Shown: positions 16,617-24,234 of the stretch, in pieces
Position numbering within the stretch: position 1 is the stretch's first letter
Layout of the letters: every line of letters begins with the position of its first letter
Assembly: GCA_007127015.1 (NCBI GenBank)
Contig: SLAE01000021.1
Location: forward strand, 1 to 39,610
Length of the DNA: 39,610 nucleotides
Source of the DNA: Desulfonatronospira sp.
GTDB taxonomy: Bacteria > Desulfobacterota > Desulfovibrionia > Desulfovibrionales > Desulfonatronovibrionaceae
Direction of reading: 5' to 3'
The notes under the pieces: model-generated
The model's input: only the letters and a program-made list of their open reading frames with translations
Database searches by the model: none
Told to the model about the DNA's origin: nothing
Made by a program: the position numbers and the translations under genes

Positions 16617-17192
16617 CTACCAGTTTTCGCACAGAATTTCGAAGTGAGCTCGGGGATGCACGCATGATGGACATATCTCAAGCGCTTCTGCAGCCTTGTG
16701 GGTATAACCGCAATTCTGACACTTCCAGACTACTTCCTGCGTTTTTTTAAAAACTGAGCCTTTTTCAATATTTGCTATAAAGGCCCGGTATCTTTTTTCA
16801 TGAAGCTGTTCGGAAACGGCAATAGATTCCATGGCTTCGGCTACCTCATTAAACCCCTCTTCTCTGGCTACTCTTGCAAACTCCGGATACATTGTCTGAT
16901 GTTCGTAGTTTTCTCCAGCTGCTGCTTCGTTAAGATTTTCCAGTGTAGTGCCGATTTTGCCGGCGGGAAATGAGAACTGTATTTCGGCATCACCACCTTC
17001 GAGAAACTTGAAGAGCCTTTTGGCGTGCTCTTTCTCGTGGCTTGCTGTTTCTTCGAATATATTGGCTATTTGCACAAAACCATCTTTTTTGGCTTGTTTG
17101 GCAAAAAAAGTGTAGCGATTGCGGGCCTGAGATTCTCCAGCAAAGGCGGTTAAAATATTTTTTTCTGTCCGGGTGCCTTTAATGGATTTCAT
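16617..17192 (-). CDS. rbr: Rubrerythrin
   Basis: A 191-residue peroxide reductase. The N-terminal four-helix domain has the di-iron residues E20, E53, H56, E94, E97, E128 and H131 in the family positions (for example ETASHEKEHAKRLF). The C-terminal rubredoxin-like domain has CQNCG (C158/C161) and CPSC (C174/C177). It detoxifies H2O2 in anaerobes using rubredoxin electrons. AGGAGG lies upstream of the ATG. It lies downstream of perR on the same strand, with a candidate PerR box between the two genes. Confidence 0.95.
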   Translation of the reverse strand: MKSIKGTRTEKNILTAFAGESQARNRYTFFAKQAKKDGFVQIANIFEETASHEKEHAKRLFKFLEGGDAEIQFSFPAGKIGTTLENLNEAAAGENYEHQTMYPEFARVAREEGFNEVAEAMESIAVSEQLHEKRYRAFIANIEKGSVFKKTQEVVWKCQNCGYTHKAAEALEICPSCVHPRAHFEILCENW

Positions 17193-17273
17193 TTAGACTG
17201 ACCTCCTGAATTAGCAGTTGAATATATCATAAATATTAACAAAATGATGATTGTAAAGAATGATGTTGAAGAT

Positions 17274-17288
17274 TTATAATGATCAAAA
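17274..17288. promoter_or_regulatory. Candidate PerR box upstream of rubrerythrin
   Basis: TTATAATGATCAAAA matches the Bacillus-type Per box TTATAATNATTATAA at 12 of 14 fixed positions. It lies 82 nt upstream of the rbr ATG, in the perR-rbr gap, so PerR-controlled expression of rbr and the downstream rubredoxins is likely. Confidence 0.5.
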
Positions 17289-17318
17289 ATTTATCAAGTG
17301 GAGTATTTTGGGGGCTGG

Positions 17319-17699
17319 TCATTTGTCCGAAGCACACCCGGGGCAGATACCCAGTAATTCCAGACGTAATCCGGTAATTTTGAAATCTGTCTTAATGCTG
17401 GTCAAATCGTCAAGATCCAGATTTAATTCATCATGCACATCGCGTACACACCCGCAATCAGTGCACATTATATGCAGGTGAGGATCAATATTGCCGTCAA
17501 ATCGCTTCTGTTCTCCACAGGTTTCGATTTTTCTTATCATTCCCTGCCTGGAGAGGATGTCCAGATTACGGTAAACCGTACCCAGGCTGATATTGGGCAT
17601 TTGACTGCGGACCTCATCGTAGACCTCAACCGCCGTGGGGTGACTGGTGGTCTTTTTCAGTCTGTCTAAGATGATTTTTCTTTGTTTGGTTAATCTCAT
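17319..17699 (-). CDS. perR: PerR-type peroxide-responsive Fur family repressor
   Basis: A 126-residue Fur-family regulator with a winged helix (ISLGTVYRNLDILSRQGMI) and a dimerisation domain. The regulatory metal ligands match those of B. subtilis PerR: H20, D68, H74, H76 and D87 (Bacillus H37, D85, H91, H93, D104). D68 rather than Glu is the PerR hallmark. The structural zinc site is C79/C82 and C119/C122. It should repress peroxide-defence genes until its metal-bound histidines are oxidised. rbr follows on the same strand. Upstream lie TTGACA and TATAAT boxes and a 13-bp inverted repeat. Confidence 0.92.
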   Translation of the reverse strand: MRLTKQRKIILDRLKKTTSHPTAVEVYDEVRSQMPNISLGTVYRNLDILSRQGMIRKIETCGEQKRFDGNIDPHLHIMCTDCGCVRDVHDELNLDLDDLTSIKTDFKITGLRLELLGICPGCASDK

Positions 17700-17711
17700 G
17701 ATTTACCTCTT

Positions 17712-17750
17712 ATTATAGGAACAAGTATTGTTACTGAAGTTACTTGTCAA
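17712..17750 (-). promoter_or_regulatory. perR promoter region with inverted repeat
   Basis: On the minus strand there is a perfect TTGACA (17745-17750) and a perfect TATAAT (17712-17717), 27 nt apart, so they cannot form one standard promoter; a weaker AATACT lies 15 nt from TTGACA. Between them the 13-mer AACAATACTTGTT (17720-17732) is a perfect 5+3+5 inverted repeat, a possible autoregulatory operator. AGAGGT just after it serves as the perR ribosome site. Confidence 0.4.
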
Positions 17751-17881
17751 GGAAATGATATAAACTTTTTTATAAATTTCATCCATGTAGCCTTAAAAAT
17801 CCCAGCCGCCCCGACCAGGCAGAGCGCTATAAAACCCTTCTTAATTATGTCAGGCTGAGGTTGTTCCAGACCAAGAAGCAC
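17747..17881 (-). CDS. Possible small hydrophobic-basic protein or gene remnant upstream of perR
   Basis: An open frame of 44 codons from a GTG (17881), with the stop inside the TTGACA box, 48 nt before perR. The peptide has LLGLEQPQPDIIKKG, a hydrophobic stretch GFIALCLVGAAGIF and a basic tail KATWMKFIKKF. The frame stays open a further 8 codons upstream and looks protein-like, but I see no ribosome site and no family. It could be a small membrane peptide, a decayed gene, or chance. Confidence 0.22.
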   Translation of the reverse strand: MLLGLEQPQPDIIKKGFIALCLVGAAGIFKATWMKFIKKFISFP

Positions 17882-18014
17882 TAAACCATTTTTTTTAAGT
17901 CTTAGAGAGAGTCAGAAAAAAAAGGATTTAAAAAAGCGTTACAATCATCATGCGGTTTGGAAGACGTGCGGGCTGGATACTGTTCATGCCGGAAATTTTA
18001 AGAAAAGAATTTTT

Positions 18015-18045
18015 AGGCCCTGGAAAAAATAATTACCCAGGGCCT
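18015..18045 (-). terminator. Hairpin downstream of the comEA-like gene
   Basis: AGGCCCTGG (18015-18023) pairs perfectly with CCAGGGCCT (18037-18045) over a 13-nt AT-rich loop, 26 nt past the comEA-like stop. Reading the minus strand the stem is followed by AAAAATTCTTTTCTT, a poor T run, so termination strength is uncertain. Confidence 0.5.
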
Positions 18046-18070
18046 TCTCCAACAGGCAGACAATAATATT

Positions 18071-18343
18071 TTATTCCACGCTTATGCTGTCTCGGATGTT
18101 ATCAAAGGTGGCCTGGCCTATACCTCGCACCTGGATGATATCCTCAGGAGTTTCAAAAGGAAACCTCTCCCGATGTTCAATAATACGTTCAGCAAGAGAA
18201 GGACCTATGCCCTGGAGAGTGGACAACTCTTCCACGCTGGCTGTATTGATGTTCACAGTATCCTGGGCAGAAACCGATACAGGGGCAAGAAACAGGACCA
18301 GCATCATGACTAAAACAACTACTGATGAATACAAGCGGATCAT
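18071..18343 (-). CDS. ComEA-like exported helix-hairpin-helix protein
   Basis: A 90-residue protein with an N-terminal signal peptide (hydrophobic VVVLVMMLVLFLAPVSVSA, likely cut after A) and a single ComEA helix-hairpin-helix domain: VNINTASVEELSTLQGIG, then AERIIEHRERF and IIQVRGIGQATFDNIRD. The two GIG hairpins are the DNA-backbone contacts of this fold. Short single-domain ComEA proteins act in periplasmic DNA binding during uptake in competent Gram-negatives, though many non-competent species carry them. AAAGGAG precedes the ATG. A strong extended -10 promoter and a 13-bp palindrome lie upstream. No other competence gene is in the window. Confidence 0.88.
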   Translation of the reverse strand: MIRLYSSVVVLVMMLVLFLAPVSVSAQDTVNINTASVEELSTLQGIGPSLAERIIEHRERFPFETPEDIIQVRGIGQATFDNIRDSISVE

Positions 18344-18437
18344 TATTAGTCTCCTTTGTTAATAATTTTTTTACTGTGGGAGGTGTGCCTGCCGGTTGAA
18401 AAATGTTAACAAATCAGACTTTTGGTTTTCCAAGTTC

Positions 18438-18450
18438 CGGTCATTGACCG
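18438..18450. promoter_or_regulatory. 13-bp palindrome in the comEA-like leader
   Basis: CGGTCATTGACCG is a perfect 6+1+6 inverted repeat, GC-rich against its AT-rich surroundings. It lies about 20-35 nt downstream of the expected transcription start, a position suited to a repressor or a small RNA hairpin. Confidence 0.4.
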
Positions 18451-18478
18451 TCATCAGAAAAAAACATTTAAGTCTGTT

Positions 18479-18487
18479 ATTATAGCA
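18479..18487 (-). promoter_or_regulatory. Extended -10 promoter of the comEA-like gene
   Basis: On the minus strand TGCTATAAT is a perfect extended -10 element (TGnTATAAT). No good -35 box lies 17 nt upstream, as is common for extended -10 promoters. The start of transcription would be about 130 nt before the ATG. Confidence 0.55.
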
Positions 18488-18739
18488 TAATTTAAACCAT
18501 TAATATTGTTTATTTTTGTTATTTAAATATCATATTTAAAATTATTGTGCAAGTGATACTTAAGGATTTGAGCTATTTTTTTGTCAGGCATATATATGTT
18601 TAGTTGGAGCTAAATGAGAAGAGGCACAGAAGATTCGGGATAATTGAGTATAAGAAAAAATTGTTTGAAGAAAAAAATGTTATAAAAAATTATGGTTAGA
18701 GAGAAGCTTAATTTTGAATTCTTGGAAGAAAAAATGAAA

Positions 18740-18769
18740 AAGCCCTGTCTTCATTGAAGAACAGGGCTT
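18740..18769 (-). terminator. Intrinsic terminator of the coiled-coil protein gene
   Basis: AAGCCCTGT (18740-18748) pairs with ACAGGGCTT (18761-18769), and the interior CTTCA/TGAAG extends the stem to about 14 bp with one bulge. On the minus strand it is followed by TTTTTCATTTTTT. It lies 54 nt past the stop at 18823 and is the best terminator in the window. Confidence 0.8.
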
Positions 18770-18822
18770 TATGAAAGAAAAGCCTTTTAAAAAACTTACG
18801 TTGATTCTTTACATAATTTTTA

Positions 18823-19317
18823 TTATTCTTGCTCAATGCTCTCCTGAACTTCCCGCATGAGTTCCCTGGCCTGCATTAGTTTTTCCTGCTGTTCAGGGGA
18901 GACCTGGGTGCCTACATATTCTGTTTTTTGGGACATTTCCTCGAGCATGCCGCCAAGAACTATGTTTCGAACCATGGCAGGCAGGTTTTCAAGTTCTGCG
19001 ACCCGGTTGTCCAGTGCTTGCAAATCTTCGGTCATGCCCTCAAGGTCTGCGGCTAATTCTTCTATACCATTATCAAGCTTTTGTTCAATCTCTTCAACCA
19101 AAGCAATGGCCTCATCAACCTGACCCACCTGTTCCTGAATTTGATTGACCTGTGAATTGACCGTATAATAAAAAATGATCAACAAAAATATGGCCAAAAC
19201 TGAAATTACCAAGGCCACCTTGCCCATATCCTGTCTGACATTGCTTACATCATCAGCTGAAAAGCTGGGATTGCTGCTTTGCTCTTCACCGACGGGCTTG
19301 ATTTTTTCCTGGGACAT
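18823..19317 (-). CDS. Membrane-anchored coiled-coil protein of unknown function
   Basis: A 164-residue acidic protein with a short cytoplasmic N-terminus (about 1-32), one membrane helix (VALVISVLAIFLLIIFYYTV, about 33-53) and a long periplasmic coiled coil (about 54-115, with repeats such as QVNQIQEQVGQVDEAIALVE). The tail (PEQQEKLMQARELMREVQES) is another helix. I recognise no family; the layout recalls envelope scaffolds or methyl-accepting stalks without a signalling domain. AGGAGG lies 11 nt before the ATG. It has its own terminator and a structured leader upstream, so it is probably a single-gene unit. Confidence 0.75.
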   Translation of the reverse strand: MSQEKIKPVGEEQSSNPSFSADDVSNVRQDMGKVALVISVLAIFLLIIFYYTVNSQVNQIQEQVGQVDEAIALVEEIEQKLDNGIEELAADLEGMTEDLQALDNRVAELENLPAMVRNIVLGGMLEEMSQKTEYVGTQVSPEQQEKLMQARELMREVQESIEQE

Positions 19318-19382
19318 TACCTGAAAACCTCCTGTTTAAGAATTTTTGGTCATTTTAAAGGGATTGACAACCGTTAATTCAT

Positions 19383-19458
19383 TGCCTGCCCAAGATTCAA
19401 GGCATGTCTGTCATCGACAGCTCTGCCAGATCCGGCGGCTTACCGCCTTTCGTTCTGG
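19383..19458. other. GC-rich segment with three consecutive hairpins
   Basis: Three perfect stems lie side by side. TGCCT/AGGCA is at 19383-19387 and 19400-19404. CTGTC ATC GACAG is at 19408-19420. The third is nested, with outer CCAGA/TCTGG (19426-19430 and 19454-19458) enclosing GGCGG CTTA CCGCC (19434-19447). The segment is GC-rich within AT-rich DNA. On the minus strand it would be a leader of the coiled-coil gene, 66-141 nt before its ATG. It could be a structured RNA or a palindromic repeat element; it matches no riboswitch I know. Confidence 0.45.
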
Positions 19459-19462
19459 TCAT
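19397..19462 (-). CDS. Possible 21-residue leader peptide
   Basis: ATG at 19462 opens a 21-codon frame (starting MTRTKGGKPPDLAELS) preceded by CAGGTA. It overlaps the triple hairpin and shares its 12-bp initiation sequence with the downstream coiled-coil gene. It may be a leader peptide, but length alone gives little support. Confidence 0.2.
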   Translation of the reverse strand: MTRTKGGKPPDLAELSMTDMP

Positions 19463-19782
19463 TACCTGAAACAAAGATGTATAGCAAGTTTAAACTTTTC
19501 ATGATCAGCATCTGGAGGACATATAAACAATTAAGAAATTAATAATATTGATAATGAATGAATCTACAGGGGTTTAATCAAGTTCCCAGAAACTGTAGAC
19601 GATAAATTTCATCGCCTCATGAGTACAGGCAATAATCAGTTTATAAATGAACGTTCGGCCTGCATGGACTTTTTAGATGATTTTCATCCTTGATTTTTTG
19701 CTTTTGATCAATAATAACGTTTCTGCGCAAAGGTGAGCCTTGGGACATTTCCACAAATTTTTTGCCAGTTTAAGGGGAGGTT

Positions 19783-21093
19783 ATGGCTGTTAAATTTAAA
19801 AGAGGTTTTTGGATACTTCTTATTTTGGTTCTGGCTGGGGGGCTTGGGTTTGTATATTTTAATTTTGTTGATAAACAAAAGCCGGTTATAGAAATTTATC
19901 CAGAAACAGCCTTCACCAATGGAGCAGAACCCTTTGAACTCAGGATCCATGACCCTGGACTTGGACTTAGAAGAGTGGAAATTTCTGTGGTTCAGGGTCA
20001 GGAAGTTTTAAAGACTGTTCGTGAAAATTTCGACCCGGGCGTTCATGACTGGAAGACAAGACTCAATCTGCCGGACCTGAGCCAGGGAGAATTTGAACTG
20101 AGGGTTCTGGCAGTGGACCGGTCCATTCTCAACTGGGGCCGGGGCAATGTCTCCCATCTCTCCAGGCAGATGACCTTCGATAATGTACCTCCTTCCATTT
20201 CTCTGGCCACCCACGTGCACAACTTGAATCAGGGCGGGGCTGGACTGGTAATATACACAGTGTCAAAGGAAGTAGAAAAAACCGGAGTCCGACTGGGAGG
20301 TTACTTCTTTCCTGCCTACCAAAAAACTGATGGAAGGTATTACTGTCTGTTTTCTTTTGCCTATGACATCGCACCCGGAGATGAGACTCCGCGCATTCTG
20401 GCAAGAGACATGGCCGGCAATGAACAGACTTCCGGATTCAATCATCATGTAAATTCGCGTTCCTTCAGGCAGGCGGACCTGAATATCAGCGACGGTTTTC
20501 TGCATTCACAAATGCCTCAGTTTGAAAACAATTTTTCCGGGGTAAGCGACCCTTTTGAACTGTTTTTGAAGGTCAACCGGGACTTGAGAAAGCAAAACCG
20601 GGCCAGCATAATGGAAATATCTTCCAGAACTTCTTCAGCATTTACCCTGGAAGGAACAATGAAGCGCAAGCCTTCTGCCTTCATGGCCGGCTACGCTGAT
20701 CACAGAAGCTATTATTACCAGGGAGAAGAAGTAGACCAGCAGGTGCATCTGGGAGTTGACCTGGCCTCCACAGCCCAAGCTCCTGTTCCCGCAGCTGAAA
20801 GAGGCAAAGTGGTATTCAGCGGGGATTTGGGAATTTACGGACAGACGGTTATACTTGATCATGGACTGGGTCTGCAGACACTGTATGCCCATCTGAGCAG
20901 TATCGAAGTAAGCAAGGGACAGGATGTAGAGCGCGGACAGCAGCTCGGCCGTACAGGAACAACCGGTCTTGCTGTTGGGGACCACCTGCATTTCGAGGTT
21001 CTTGTTTCAGGTATTTCGGTTAATCCGGCGGAGTGGTGGGATGGAAACTGGCTGGAAAACAACATTTTCAGCAAGCTGAGATCAATGAATTAA
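19783..21093 (+). CDS. M23 family (LytM-type) membrane-anchored metallopeptidase
   Basis: A 436-residue protein with a short basic N-terminus and one membrane helix (FWILLILVLAGGLGFVYFNF, about 9-28), so the rest is periplasmic. Residues about 30-300 form an unassigned extracytoplasmic region. The C-terminal M23 domain has the zinc motif HLGVD (H322, D326), the catalytic H370 in YAHLS and HLH (H401/H403), all intact, so endopeptidase activity on peptidoglycan crosslinks is expected. GGGGAGG precedes the ATG. Neighbours do not point to a special role; cell-wall remodelling is most likely. Confidence 0.9.
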   Translation: MAVKFKRGFWILLILVLAGGLGFVYFNFVDKQKPVIEIYPETAFTNGAEPFELRIHDPGLGLRRVEISVVQGQEVLKTVRENFDPGVHDWKTRLNLPDLSQGEFELRVLAVDRSILNWGRGNVSHLSRQMTFDNVPPSISLATHVHNLNQGGAGLVIYTVSKEVEKTGVRLGGYFFPAYQKTDGRYYCLFSFAYDIAPGDETPRILARDMAGNEQTSGFNHHVNSRSFRQADLNISDGFLHSQMPQFENNFSGVSDPFELFLKVNRDLRKQNRASIMEISSRTSSAFTLEGTMKRKPSAFMAGYADHRSYYYQGEEVDQQVHLGVDLASTAQAPVPAAERGKVVFSGDLGIYGQTVILDHGLGLQTLYAHLSSIEVSKGQDVERGQQLGRTGTTGLAVGDHLHFEVLVSGISVNPAEWWDGNWLENNIFSKLRSMN

Positions 21094-21120
21094 ATCTGGA
21101 CAAGGTTGTTTAAGACTTAA

Positions 21121-21160
21121 AAGCAGGCGCTGAGACTCCCGGAAGGATCGGCGCCTGCTT
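21121..21160. terminator. Hairpin between the convergent M23 and M16C genes
   Basis: AAGCAGGCGC (21121-21130) and GCGCCTGCTT (21151-21160) form a perfect 10-bp GC-rich stem over a 20-nt loop, between two convergent genes. On the minus strand it is followed by TTAAGTCTTAAAC, on the plus strand by no T run. A shared terminator is plausible. Confidence 0.55.
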
Positions 21161-21238
21161 CAGGTCAAGTATCGCTTGTTAACCATTAATAAAGATATAA
21201 AAAAACAACCGGGTATCTGGAAAAATTACTAAATAATT

Positions 21239-24154
21239 TTAAAGCAGGCGAAATCTGTTTTCCAGTTCAAACTGCTCCCGGTATTGTTCAATATGCTCTT
21301 TGGAGCCCAGGATGCATATCACGCCCTTATCCTCTTTGAAAGCAATGCTCAAAGCTCGGCCGAAGGCCTGAAAATCTTCAAGACCCGTATTCATGATTTC
21401 ATCTCTGATTTTCTGGCGGTATTCGTCTGAAATGTTAGTTAATAGTCTGATCATTGAAGAAAAACCCTTGGCATCGGGCAGTTGGTAACTGTCCATTTCG
21501 CCGATGGCTCCGATGACCGCTTTTTCCACTTCTTCCAGATCCTGGTCCGGGCTTGAAAGGTATTCACCTGAACCGGCAAAAACATCCAAGGTATCCGCGA
21601 TATTAGGATCCCTGTAAGAAGCAAAGGCCATCACATTGCAGAAATGATCATAGCTGCCGAATGCACCGTAAGCCCCGCCCTGAACTCTTATCTTGTCCCA
21701 GAGCCACCCAGCCCTCAACAGCCTGGTAGCCGCCAGAGAAGCTCCGTGAAATGAGTACCGTCCCGCTTCAAGGTTGACCGCGCAACCAACATAGTTGACT
21801 CTGGCAGGGATATACATGGCCTCATTGCCCGGAACGCAGCACCACTTCCAGGTTATTCTGGAAGTTTCAGGCTCAGGGAAAATGCCCGCCAGATCTTTTA
21901 AACCATCCAGACTCTTTTTTATCAGTTCCTCTTCCGCGGTAACGTTTAGTATTGCCGCATCTTTGTTCATGAGCAGGTATTTGATGTCTTCCAGATCTTT
22001 TTGAACCAGGTCCCAATCATCCTCCACCCGTTGCAGGAGGTGTCTCAAAAACAGCAGATAGCTGACACCGGACATGTGCTCCTGAACCCAGTCGGCTTCT
22101 GAATATCTGGCTTTCAGCCGCATGGCCACAAATCGGTGTCCAGCCGGAATAAGAGCCTGCTCCATGCCGGCCTTTTCCTCCAGGACCAGCTGCCTGAAAC
22201 GTTCCCTGTTTTTCAGGTTCACCTGAGTAAGGATGTCTTTTAATATACCAAGCATATCTGGTATCTTGTCCGGAAGTGATTTGCAACGCAGAAACAGCCT
22301 GCTCGAGCTGCCTGTTTCTCCCAAAATGGAATGGGTAAAGGTTACAGGAGCAATGCCCCCTGTATGGCGTCTTATTCTGGTTGACAGTCGGACATAGTCT
22401 TCACTGTCGGTGCCCATTTCCACAAGTGCACGTCCAAACAATGGAATATAACCCAGATATTTCTGTGGCAGAAAATGCAGATCCAGGCCGAGGTCCAGAT
22501 AAAAAATTCCTGCTGTAGGCTGAGGATGGACCATCAGGCTCAGTCCCCTAATTTCCTGCTCCTGTCTTTGAATGATCCGGATTTTTGGCTCCAGATCCTG
22601 TCTGCTTAATCTGGGGATTTTGGCAAGCTCCTTTGCATCATCAGGTTCTTCCTGCCACCGCAGAAGCTTTTGCGTTTCATTGATCAGATCCTGATAATTT
22701 TTCCGGTCTAACTTTTTCTTGATCTCCTCAAGCCGGCGTTTCTCCATTTCCTGAATTTTCAGGTCCAACCGCGGATCCGGCTTCAGGACAACTACTGTCC
22801 TGTGGCTGTTGTCCAGAAAATGCTTCTGGATAAGGTCTTCAAATACATTTGATCCCTGTTTGATCTCAAAGTCCAGCTCCTTCAATGTTTCGGAAAATTC
22901 AAGGAGGATAAACGGGCTTTTATCATACAGCCAGGTGCTCAGAGCCCGGAACATGACCGCCAGTCCGCGTGGAAATGATCCGGTGTTATTCTCCCGCAAT
23001 GCAAATTCCACGCTGCTTAAGGCAGCTTTGACTATCTCAGGATCTATTCCATTACGGGCCAGATCCTGTAAAGTTTCGTGGATAAGCTTTTCCACCCTGT
23101 CCAGGTTTTCTGAAGCAACACCTCTCATGCCTGTAGAATAGTACATCTGCAGAATGTCCGTCTCCAGGCCCGCTCCAGCCAGATCTTCACCCAGCCCTGA
23201 TTCGATAAGTCTTTGACGCAAGGGAGAGCCGGGCATTCCTGTAAGTATGAAATCCAGAATGCGAAGCCTTAGATTCAAACGGGCATCACATGTTTCCGGC
23301 AGCAGCCAGTTGATGGTCAGATAATGTCTGGCGTTACTTTCAGGGTCAGCGCTGTAGCCATGCTCATGTTTCTGCCCCAGCTTTTGTCTTGGTTGAGGTC
23401 TGACCACGGACTCAACATTCAGTGGCTCAAAAAGATCCAGATATTCTTTCAGCTTTTCCAGTCTTTCTTGTTCCGGATCATCTCCGTAAAAAAAGATCCA
23501 GGCATTGGAAGGATGATAATAGCGGCGATGAAATTGAATAAAATCCTCATAGGTAAGATCTGGAATTGCTTCCGGGTTCCCCCCGGAGTCCAGGCCGTAT
23601 ACAGCCTCAGGAAATATGGACTGCTGAGAATAATCTCCCAGAAGGCTGTCCGGAGAAGAGTAGGCCCCTTTCATTTCATTGTAGACCACACCTTTGAACT
23701 GAAGCGGAGCATCCGGTCCTTTAAGCTCCAGATGCCATCCTTCCTGGGCGAATACCTCCCTGGAAAGATTAGGAAAAAAAACGGCATCCAGGTATACGTC
23801 CATGAGGTTGTATAGGTCCTGCCGGTTTTGACTGGCCACGGGATAGCAGGTTTTGTCCGGAAAGGTCATAGCGTTCAAAAAGGTCTGCAGCGAACTCTTC
23901 AAAAGTTCCACAAAAGGCTCCTTGACCTTGTACTTGCGCGAACCACACAGGACTGAATGTTCCAGAATATGAGCAACACCGGAGCTATCGCTTGGCGGCG
24001 TACGGAAGCTTAGCCCGAAAACCTTGTTTTCATCTTCATTTGTGAGGGAAAGTATCCTGGCTCCGGTCCTGTCGTGCGTAAAAAGCCTGGCCAGGGAATT
24101 GATTTCCTTGATATTTTTTTCTTCGATCAGAGTGTATCCAGTTGTCAGCTGCAC
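21239..24154 (-). CDS. M16C family zinc peptidase (presequence-protease-like)
   Basis: A 971-residue inverzincin of the PreP/Cym1 type. The inverted zinc motif HILEH (H62, E65, H66) is followed by the distal glutamate in VVYNEMKGAYSS (E160). The two homologous halves, the M16C hairpin linker near residues 470-530 and the C-terminal GGAYGAFGSYD all fit the family, whose usual length is about 970. No signal peptide is visible, so it is probably cytoplasmic and degrades unstructured peptides of moderate length. It is divergent from ileS and has its own 249-nt upstream region. Confidence 0.92.
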   Translation of the reverse strand: MQLTTGYTLIEEKNIKEINSLARLFTHDRTGARILSLTNEDENKVFGLSFRTPPSDSSGVAHILEHSVLCGSRKYKVKEPFVELLKSSLQTFLNAMTFPDKTCYPVASQNRQDLYNLMDVYLDAVFFPNLSREVFAQEGWHLELKGPDAPLQFKGVVYNEMKGAYSSPDSLLGDYSQQSIFPEAVYGLDSGGNPEAIPDLTYEDFIQFHRRYYHPSNAWIFFYGDDPEQERLEKLKEYLDLFEPLNVESVVRPQPRQKLGQKHEHGYSADPESNARHYLTINWLLPETCDARLNLRLRILDFILTGMPGSPLRQRLIESGLGEDLAGAGLETDILQMYYSTGMRGVASENLDRVEKLIHETLQDLARNGIDPEIVKAALSSVEFALRENNTGSFPRGLAVMFRALSTWLYDKSPFILLEFSETLKELDFEIKQGSNVFEDLIQKHFLDNSHRTVVVLKPDPRLDLKIQEMEKRRLEEIKKKLDRKNYQDLINETQKLLRWQEEPDDAKELAKIPRLSRQDLEPKIRIIQRQEQEIRGLSLMVHPQPTAGIFYLDLGLDLHFLPQKYLGYIPLFGRALVEMGTDSEDYVRLSTRIRRHTGGIAPVTFTHSILGETGSSSRLFLRCKSLPDKIPDMLGILKDILTQVNLKNRERFRQLVLEEKAGMEQALIPAGHRFVAMRLKARYSEADWVQEHMSGVSYLLFLRHLLQRVEDDWDLVQKDLEDIKYLLMNKDAAILNVTAEEELIKKSLDGLKDLAGIFPEPETSRITWKWCCVPGNEAMYIPARVNYVGCAVNLEAGRYSFHGASLAATRLLRAGWLWDKIRVQGGAYGAFGSYDHFCNVMAFASYRDPNIADTLDVFAGSGEYLSSPDQDLEEVEKAVIGAIGEMDSYQLPDAKGFSSMIRLLTNISDEYRQKIRDEIMNTGLEDFQAFGRALSIAFKEDKGVICILGSKEHIEQYREQFELENRFRLL

Positions 24155-24234
24155 AGTTTTCCTCCAATAGCGCTTAAATTATCTTTATCATCTTAATACT
24201 TCTGCATAATAATATTCAGGCATAAACTCAAGCT

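Larger units (their letters stand above)
17700..18070. other. Intergenic region between perR and the comEA-like gene
   Basis: This 371-nt spacer holds the perR promoter elements, the doubtful 44-codon frame at 17747-17881 and, near its right end, the hairpin at 18015-18045. The middle (about 17885-18010) shows nothing I can support. Confidence 0.6.
18344..18822. other. AT-rich intergenic region upstream of the comEA-like gene
   Basis: This 479-nt spacer contains the comEA-like promoter (18479-18487), a palindrome at 18438-18450 and the terminator of the coiled-coil gene (18740-18769). The part from about 18490 to 18735 is very AT-rich with no gene I can support. Confidence 0.6.
19315..19471. 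repeat. 12-bp direct repeat at two minus-strand initiation sites
   Basis: CATTACCTGAAA occurs at 19315-19326 and again at 19460-19471. On the minus strand each reads TTTCAGGTAATG: the first ends in the start codon of the coiled-coil gene, the second in the ATG of a 21-codon frame (19397-19462). Confidence 0.5.
19318..19782. other. Divergent intergenic region between the coiled-coil and M23 genes
   Basis: This 465-nt region contains the triple hairpin and repeat described at 19315-19471. The remaining part (about 19480-19770) is AT-rich and holds promoters that I cannot place with confidence, plus a near-palindrome around CGATAAATTTCATCG. AAGGGGAGG just before 19783 is the ribosome site of the M23 gene. 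Confidence 0.55.
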
